From Atopobium sp. (GTDB lineage Bacteria; Actinomycetota; Coriobacteriia; Coriobacteriales; Atopobiaceae): a stretch of DNA of 19,789 bases. The notes beneath the pieces were generated by a model. The model did not search any database. It was given only the letters and a program-made list of their open reading frames with translations, and was not told where the DNA came from. Each line of letters begins with the position of its first letter. Position 1 is the first letter of the stretch. A program made the position numbers and the translations under genes. The DNA lies in the NCBI GenBank assembly GCA_015258785.1, contig JABZHP010000016.1:1-19789 (forward strand), in the 5' to 3' direction. Of this stretch, positions 15,538 through 19,789 are shown piece after piece.

Positions 15538-18500
15538 TTACCTCCTCTTGTCGCACAGTTTTACTGGACAATACTTACATGCATCCTTATCGCAAGGATT
15601 GGCTCGGACATCTCCAGAAAGCATGGCTTGAACCTTCTGAGCAATTAAACTCTCCCAAGCGTCCAAGTAGTCTGCAAACTCCGCTGAGTTTTGAGACACA
15701 ACCATAACTGCCTGGTCCCTGAGCTTTTTATCTTCCGGATGTATGTTCCAAATATGTTCTGTTGCCGCTTCCGTTGCCATGCCTGCAAGAGCAAATGAAG
15801 GCTTATCCTTTTGCTCTTTGGTGCCCAGATAAATTGCAGCAACTGGCTCAAGCTTATACTTGGTGAGCTGTTTTCTCATAATCTGAGCATATATTGCAGA
15901 CTGTACATGCCTTGGCAGAATCTCTTTTGAGAGCTCACTGTCCAGACTTAACTTTGCTGAATAAGCTTTCAGATCATTTGTGCCCTTATGTTTATAGTCA
16001 ATAATAAGTGCCTGACCATGAGCGTTTACATCTACGCGGTCAATCGAGCCTGTAAATTGAGCTCCTGCATACTCAACAACGTTTTCTTCTCTACCAAAAC
16101 GAAGCTCAAAGAACCTAGGCTGATAGCCAATAAAGTGCGAAGCTTCAAACTCGAGAAGATCCTTGAGATTTTCTCGTATATTCTCAACCTGTTTTCTTTC
16201 TTGAATGCTATGCGGAATAAGCTCATTTGAAGATGCTCGGTTAATGTTGTTGAACTGCTCATCCCACACCTGAGAAAAACAGGTATCTAGCACCTGCTTT
16301 GCGTGGTCTAAGTTGTCAGATGTAATTCTAGAGCCAGCAATGTCTTGTAAAAGCACAGATTCAACCGCTGAATCAACATCAGCCACATCGCAACCAAGTG
16401 CTTCTGCTAAAAGTGTTGCGTGTGTTAGCTCTAGCACACGATGGATAAAGGTACCCATCTGCATTGGAGCAAACTCAGTGTCTACCTGAGAAATCTTGAT
16501 GCGACGTTGCGTGAACCATTTGTAGGGACACTCGAGATACGTCTCAATCTGAGAAGCGGAAAGAAGCGGTAGCCCTTCTCGCGAGACCTCTATAAGACCC
16601 TGTAATTCCTGCTCAAGGGTCTCCCTGGTCAAATGACGTGGAAGTACCACAATGTTTTTGAGTTTAGGGTCAATCTCACCAGACTCGATTGTTGGGAGTT
16701 CAGCAACACGTTCTGGGTCAGTAGCTTGAGGCAACAGGTTTACCAGCACCTCTTCTTCTCCGCGTGCAACCCCTGTCTTCTTTGCATAGTCTTTGGGATA
16801 GCATGCTTTAACCTCACTGAGAGCTACTGCGTTAAAGACATCTTTTTGTTCCACCTTCTCAAATGCAACGCTGGTAGAAGCGGTTATAAGTGCCGCATAG
16901 AAATCTCTTTGATACCGTGCAAACTCTGACACTTTAGGCGTTTTACTCGCATGGCGAACAAACTCTTGAAGTGCGCCATCAGATGCTTTAACGCCAAAAT
17001 TCAAGGTATCCATGCCCTGGAAAATGACGGTATCAAAAGAATGTGGCTCAAAAGAATGAGCTTGGCTTACAGGAGCTATCAGCACCTGAATATCAGACTG
17101 GATACCATTAGAAACAGGCATCATGACCGTCTGGTCTTTGCAAAGCTCAATAAAAGATTTGAGTGTCTGAGGAGTGAGCTTTAATCCTGCCTCATGCAGC
17201 TCCTGTGCAGAAGAAACAATCTTGTTCATCACCTTAAGCGACTCTTGGTTTTGAAGAGATATTTCTTCAAATGGAACAACCTCTGCCTGCTCATCAGATG
17301 TTTCTGTAGCTAGGTATTCGATTATGCGCTGAGCTGCAGAACCAATTCTGCCCAGCTCAAGACTCTTAATGGTCTCTGCACACAGTCGCGAGCTCATAGC
17401 CGCCTTAGAAAGCGTCTCAAGCACTCTGGTGGCATACAGCGTTCTATTACCGCGCCAGCTTTTATCCAGCATCCACGCGCGCTCAACGCTTATGCCTGAA
17501 ATAGGTGAAATCAGATAGTCCGTAAGAGTACGTGGAGGCCACCACGACATATCCCCCATCTGATGGTCAGATGCCTGGTAGTCAATGTTTTTCTCGAGTT
17601 CTGCACGTTCACTGAGCGTGACATACGCATCAATCAGACTAGCAAACGCACGTCCTGCAAGCGAATCCTGAATGCGCACCGAACGCTTGTAGTGAGCAGC
17701 AATCCCCTTAGCTGCAAGCTTTTGCGAAAGCGCATCCCAAACCTTTTGCGAATTTGAGGTGTATACCGCAAAACTCTTGCTACCAGATTCAACGCGCTGA
17801 GAGATATATCTGCTGATAGACTCTGCCTCGGCATGCTGACCCAGCGGCGACAAAAACGTTACTGCACCGCTCGGCGTAACCTCATTACCTTCCTTGGCCC
17901 TGAACACCCTGGCGAGAAGATCGTTGAGCTCCTGACTTTTTGCGGCTGGCGCCGGCTCCGCATCCACACGACAATCGCATCCCGGGCCGCCAACCAACTC
18001 AAGCTGCTGCTCTGCTGCATAACCTGCAGGTCCTTCGGATACGTAGAGAGAAAACGTCACGTCCCGCTTCTGCGACAGCCTGCGCACAAACTTAAGACGC
18101 ACCTCCGAAAGATCTTCAACTCGCGAGAAGATCAGTGCAGGTCCCTGCGCTGGAATGGACTGCAGCAGATAATCCAGACACTGGCACATCTCAACGTAAG
18201 ACTTTTCTTCAAGCAGCATCTTGTAGCGCTCTAGCACCTTACATGCACTCATCTGACCGGCAGAAAGTTGACCGGAGTCTACAATTTGATCAAGCTCCGT
18301 AAGATACTCTGGAGCAAGCTTAGACAGAAGCTCCACGGTACCCTTGCTCGTAGTTAAAGTGCCTAGCTCATCAGCAGACATTCCATCCAGAATCTGCTGG
18401 AAAAAAACCTTGCGAAGCGTATTTGAAAGCAGACGATCTGAGCTTCCATACAGCTTCCATTGATCGCGCATCCACTCATCAAAAGTTGAAACATTCACGC

Positions 18501-18672
18501 CAACAGAGAGCTCTTGGATGGCTCCAAGCTGTCTCTTAACTAACAACACAGTATCGGAAGAAGGCACTATAAGCTGAACAGACCCCCACCTCTCACGTGA
18601 AGCCCTTAGCTGCTCTTGAATAGAGTTTGATAAGAAAGCACCTGTTTGTTGTTTGTACAGAAGCAAGCCCAT
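15538..18672 (-). CDS. addB: AddB, helicase-like/nuclease subunit B
   Basis: Partner of AddA; in B. subtilis the helicase-like part of AddB is an inactive motor that reads Chi, and its nuclease cuts the other strand. 1044 residues, somewhat shorter than usual. C-terminal nuclease: GSIDRVD (D878) and IDYKHKG (D892, K894). The iron-sulfur cysteines are C715 in LECPYKW and C1032, C1035, C1040 near the end, with an extra C1027; the last spacing (x4) is one shorter than the common x5. The N-terminus has QTGAFLSNS where Bacillus AddB carries a Walker A, so ATP binding by AddB is unlikely. First gene of the operon; start ATG 18672 with GGAGAGG upstream. Confidence 0.93.
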   Translation of the reverse strand: MGLLLYKQQTGAFLSNSIQEQLRASRERWGSVQLIVPSSDTVLLVKRQLGAIQELSVGVNVSTFDEWMRDQWKLYGSSDRLLSNTLRKVFFQQILDGMSADELGTLTTSKGTVELLSKLAPEYLTELDQIVDSGQLSAGQMSACKVLERYKMLLEEKSYVEMCQCLDYLLQSIPAQGPALIFSRVEDLSEVRLKFVRRLSQKRDVTFSLYVSEGPAGYAAEQQLELVGGPGCDCRVDAEPAPAAKSQELNDLLARVFRAKEGNEVTPSGAVTFLSPLGQHAEAESISRYISQRVESGSKSFAVYTSNSQKVWDALSQKLAAKGIAAHYKRSVRIQDSLAGRAFASLIDAYVTLSERAELEKNIDYQASDHQMGDMSWWPPRTLTDYLISPISGISVERAWMLDKSWRGNRTLYATRVLETLSKAAMSSRLCAETIKSLELGRIGSAAQRIIEYLATETSDEQAEVVPFEEISLQNQESLKVMNKIVSSAQELHEAGLKLTPQTLKSFIELCKDQTVMMPVSNGIQSDIQVLIAPVSQAHSFEPHSFDTVIFQGMDTLNFGVKASDGALQEFVRHASKTPKVSEFARYQRDFYAALITASTSVAFEKVEQKDVFNAVALSEVKACYPKDYAKKTGVARGEEEVLVNLLPQATDPERVAELPTIESGEIDPKLKNIVVLPRHLTRETLEQELQGLIEVSREGLPLLSASQIETYLECPYKWFTQRRIKISQVDTEFAPMQMGTFIHRVLELTHATLLAEALGCDVADVDSAVESVLLQDIAGSRITSDNLDHAKQVLDTCFSQVWDEQFNNINRASSNELIPHSIQERKQVENIRENLKDLLEFEASHFIGYQPRFFELRFGREENVVEYAGAQFTGSIDRVDVNAHGQALIIDYKHKGTNDLKAYSAKLSLDSELSKEILPRHVQSAIYAQIMRKQLTKYKLEPVAAIYLGTKEQKDKPSFALAGMATEAATEHIWNIHPEDKKLRDQAVMVVSQNSAEFADYLDAWESLIAQKVQAMLSGDVRANPCDKDACKYCPVKLCDKRR

Positions 18673-18778
18673 ACGTCACCTCTCCGATTTTTCTTACTTC
18701 TAAAGTTACCACGCACACCGGACATAAATTAGAATCAAACTAAACAACAACTAAAAATCCCTCATCAAAAGGATTTTC
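18673..18778. promoter_or_regulatory. Divergent addB / yaaA promoter region
   Basis: About 106 bases must serve both directions. For yaaA, TTACCA (18706-18711), 18 bases, TAGAAT (18730-18735) is a plausible promoter, 44 bases before the ATG. For addB I see no convincing box pair; the minus strand has TAATTT about 60 bases from the start with weak -35 choices. A stem AAAATCC (18754-18760) / GGATTTT (18771-18777) lies just before the yaaA start. Confidence 0.35.
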
Positions 18779-19618
18779 ATGATTATTTTGCTTCCACCAT
18801 CGTCAGGAAAAACCGCCCCCACCTCGGGGCCTTCTCTTGATCTCTCATCGCTTTTGTTTGGTTCTGAACTCATTACCTGTCGAGAAGAACTTATCAAAGA
18901 TCTACAACAGGTATGTTCTGATGCAGACGCAGCTCAGGTGCTTAAAATTGGTCCTAATACCGTCGGTGACATTGCCGACAACCTAGACGTCTATGAAGCT
19001 CCAACCACAACCGCGCTCAATCTCTATACTGGCGTACTTTTTGAGGCTGCAAAATTCAATCAAACACTTGAAAACGTCACGATAGAAAACACGCAGAAAA
19101 CGGCCACATTACCAGCAGATATCCTCAACTCAGAAATCATGATTTTCTCTGGTCTTTGGGGTGTTGTAAGACCGCACGATCTTCTCCCCAACTATAGACT
19201 GTCTGCCTCAATCAAGCTGCCCACCGTTGGTACCGTTGCAACTTACTGGAAAAAGCAGCTTAATCCCCTGTTAAACGCTGCTCTAAAAGATCAAATAGTT
19301 GTAGATTGTCGCTCGGGTGAATACAGAAAGATGTGGACGCCTTCGGCAAAGCACCCTAGCGAGCTGCTGCAAGTTGTCGTACAGCGAGAAGATCCTGGTA
19401 CGGGAAAGCGCAGTGTTGTATCGCATAACGCAAAACATATGCGTGGTGTACTTGCAGGCGCCCTCTTTGAGCAACGCGTAAACGGAAAACTTTCTAAAGA
19501 AGTTAGCGTGTCTCAAATTGTAGAAATTGCGAGCAATCTACCAGGCGTCATTGATGTTGACGTAAGCACAGCAAATGCTTCTGGAGAAGCAACGCTCACG
19601 CTTGTTACTGGTTGCTAG
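18779..19618 (+). CDS. yaaA: YaaA family (UPF0246) peroxide stress protein
   Basis: YaaA-family protein of 279 residues. In E. coli YaaA lowers free iron during hydrogen peroxide stress and so limits Fenton damage to DNA and protein; DNA binding has been reported. Matching features: N-terminal PPSSGKT (6-12), ALNLYTGVLFEA (79-90), FSGLWGVVRPHDLLPNYRL (123-141, the family hallmark) and VVDCRSGEYRKMW (174-186, matching the .sxEY segment). The start ATG 18779 has AAAGGA five bases upstream, partly inside a small hairpin. It is divergent from addBA, which fits a theme of oxidative DNA damage but could be coincidence. No membrane segment or signal peptide. Confidence 0.9.
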   Translation: MIILLPPSSGKTAPTSGPSLDLSSLLFGSELITCREELIKDLQQVCSDADAAQVLKIGPNTVGDIADNLDVYEAPTTTALNLYTGVLFEAAKFNQTLENVTIENTQKTATLPADILNSEIMIFSGLWGVVRPHDLLPNYRLSASIKLPTVGTVATYWKKQLNPLLNAALKDQIVVDCRSGEYRKMWTPSAKHPSELLQVVVQREDPGTGKRSVVSHNAKHMRGVLAGALFEQRVNGKLSKEVSVSQIVEIASNLPGVIDVDVSTANASGEATLTLVTGC

Positions 19619-19657
19619 TCAAAACTAAGCCAAAACCTTCAAAATAGACCTACATAA

Positions 19658-19705
19658 TTGAACTGCCTCCCATTTCTTAGACACGAGAAATAGGAGGCAG
19701 TTCAA
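19658..19705. repeat. Long hairpin after yaaA
   Basis: TTGAACTGCCTCC (19658-19670) pairs perfectly with GGAGGCAGTTCAA (19693-19705); after one C/A mismatch, ATTTCT (19672-19677) pairs with AGAAAT (19686-19691), loop of 8. Position suggests a yaaA terminator, but neither strand has a U run after it, so mechanism is uncertain. Confidence 0.75.
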
Positions 19706-19718
19706 AACACACCTATGT

Positions 19719-19782
19719 CAGATAATCTGTTAAAAAGACGTATACATTACGCTGAAAATACCTTAAACGTGCAGATTATCTT
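19719..19782. repeat. Pair of operator-like palindromes at the right edge
   Basis: CAGATAATCTG (19719-19729) is an inverted repeat CAGAT-A-ATCTG. CAGATTATCTT (19772-19782) is a near copy in reverse, 53 bases away (start to start). The 10 bases AGATAATCTG and CAGATTATCT are also exact reverse complements, so a 42-base-loop stem is possible. No gene is visible in 19619-19789; this is probably the control region of whatever lies to the right. Confidence 0.45.
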
Positions 19783-19789
19783 CATTAGG

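Larger units (their letters stand above)
81..19391. repeat. Dispersed octamer GCGAGAAG (Chi-like or uptake-like word)
   Basis: Plus-strand copies start at 81, 1128, 2541, 5445, 7559, 9354, 10053, 12326, 17912, 18123 and 19384; minus-strand copies (CTTCTCGC on plus) start at 5177, 6166, 8621, 14181 and 16575. That is 16, against about 0.6 expected with even base use. Six further sites match the first seven bases (208, 4155, 5817, 10718, 11881, 13561). All 16 lie in genes, on both strands, in five coding registers: CTT-CTC-GC (7), CGA-GAA-G (5), TTC-TCG-CG (2), and one each of the other two. I counted by eye and may have missed some. Confidence 0.7.

Noticed and set aside
15538..18672. Possible pseudogene status of addB because of the missing Walker A
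   Set aside because: The frame is uninterrupted for 1044 codons, with intact nuclease residues and cysteines, so the lost P-loop looks like lineage divergence rather than decay.
1..19789. CRISPR array, prophage, insertion sequence, tRNA or toxin-antitoxin pair
   Set aside because: No regularly spaced repeats, transposase or integrase motifs, cloverleaf or small gene pairs were found; every long stretch is accounted for by housekeeping genes.

Overview
The window reads as a chromosomal housekeeping region of a moderately low-GC bacterium, with no mobile element, CRISPR array, rRNA or tRNA that I can see. The proteins fit an actinobacterial lineage of the Coriobacteriia (Atopobium/Lancefieldella/Olsenella-like). 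My reasons are AddAB as the end-processing nuclease, a zinc-type L28, an Asp23/FakA/RecG block and the general protein style. This placement is an inference; no taxonomic marker gene is present.

Layout from left to right: a minus-strand operon of asp23-family gene, fakA-like gene, recG and rsmD (rsmD runs off the left edge). Divergent from it is rpmB (+), behind a regulatory region rich in small repeats. rpmB and a minus-strand HAD-phosphatase/thiamine pyrophosphokinase fusion gene converge on a bidirectional UUCG terminator and a second structured spacer. A short plus-strand FmdB zinc ribbon gene is divergent from the fusion gene. It converges on a long minus-strand operon, addB-addA-priA-def-fmt-rsmB, with gaps of 6, 12, 8 and 8 bases and a final 1-base overlap. 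On the far right a yaaA-like gene (+) is divergent from addB, followed by two inverted-repeat elements at the window edge.

The order priA-def-fmt-rsmB ... thiamine pyrophosphokinase - rpmB - asp23 - fakA - recG matches the well-known Bacillus subtilis order (priA-def-fmt-yloM ... thiN-spoVM-rpmB-yloU-yloV-sdaA-recG), with several genes lost. The added pieces here are addBA fused in front of priA, and an HAD phosphatase domain fused to the thiamine kinase. Together the genes cover double-strand break processing (AddAB), replication restart (PriA, RecG), translation start and end processing (Fmt, Def), rRNA methylation (RsmB, RsmD), a ribosomal protein, fatty-acid phosphorylation and TPP supply.

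The most interesting signal is not a gene. The octamer GCGAGAAG occurs 16 times on the two strands (about 0.6 expected by chance), in five coding registers and including CGA-GAA codon pairs. Next to addAB, this makes it a candidate Chi (or DNA-uptake) sequence for this lineage.
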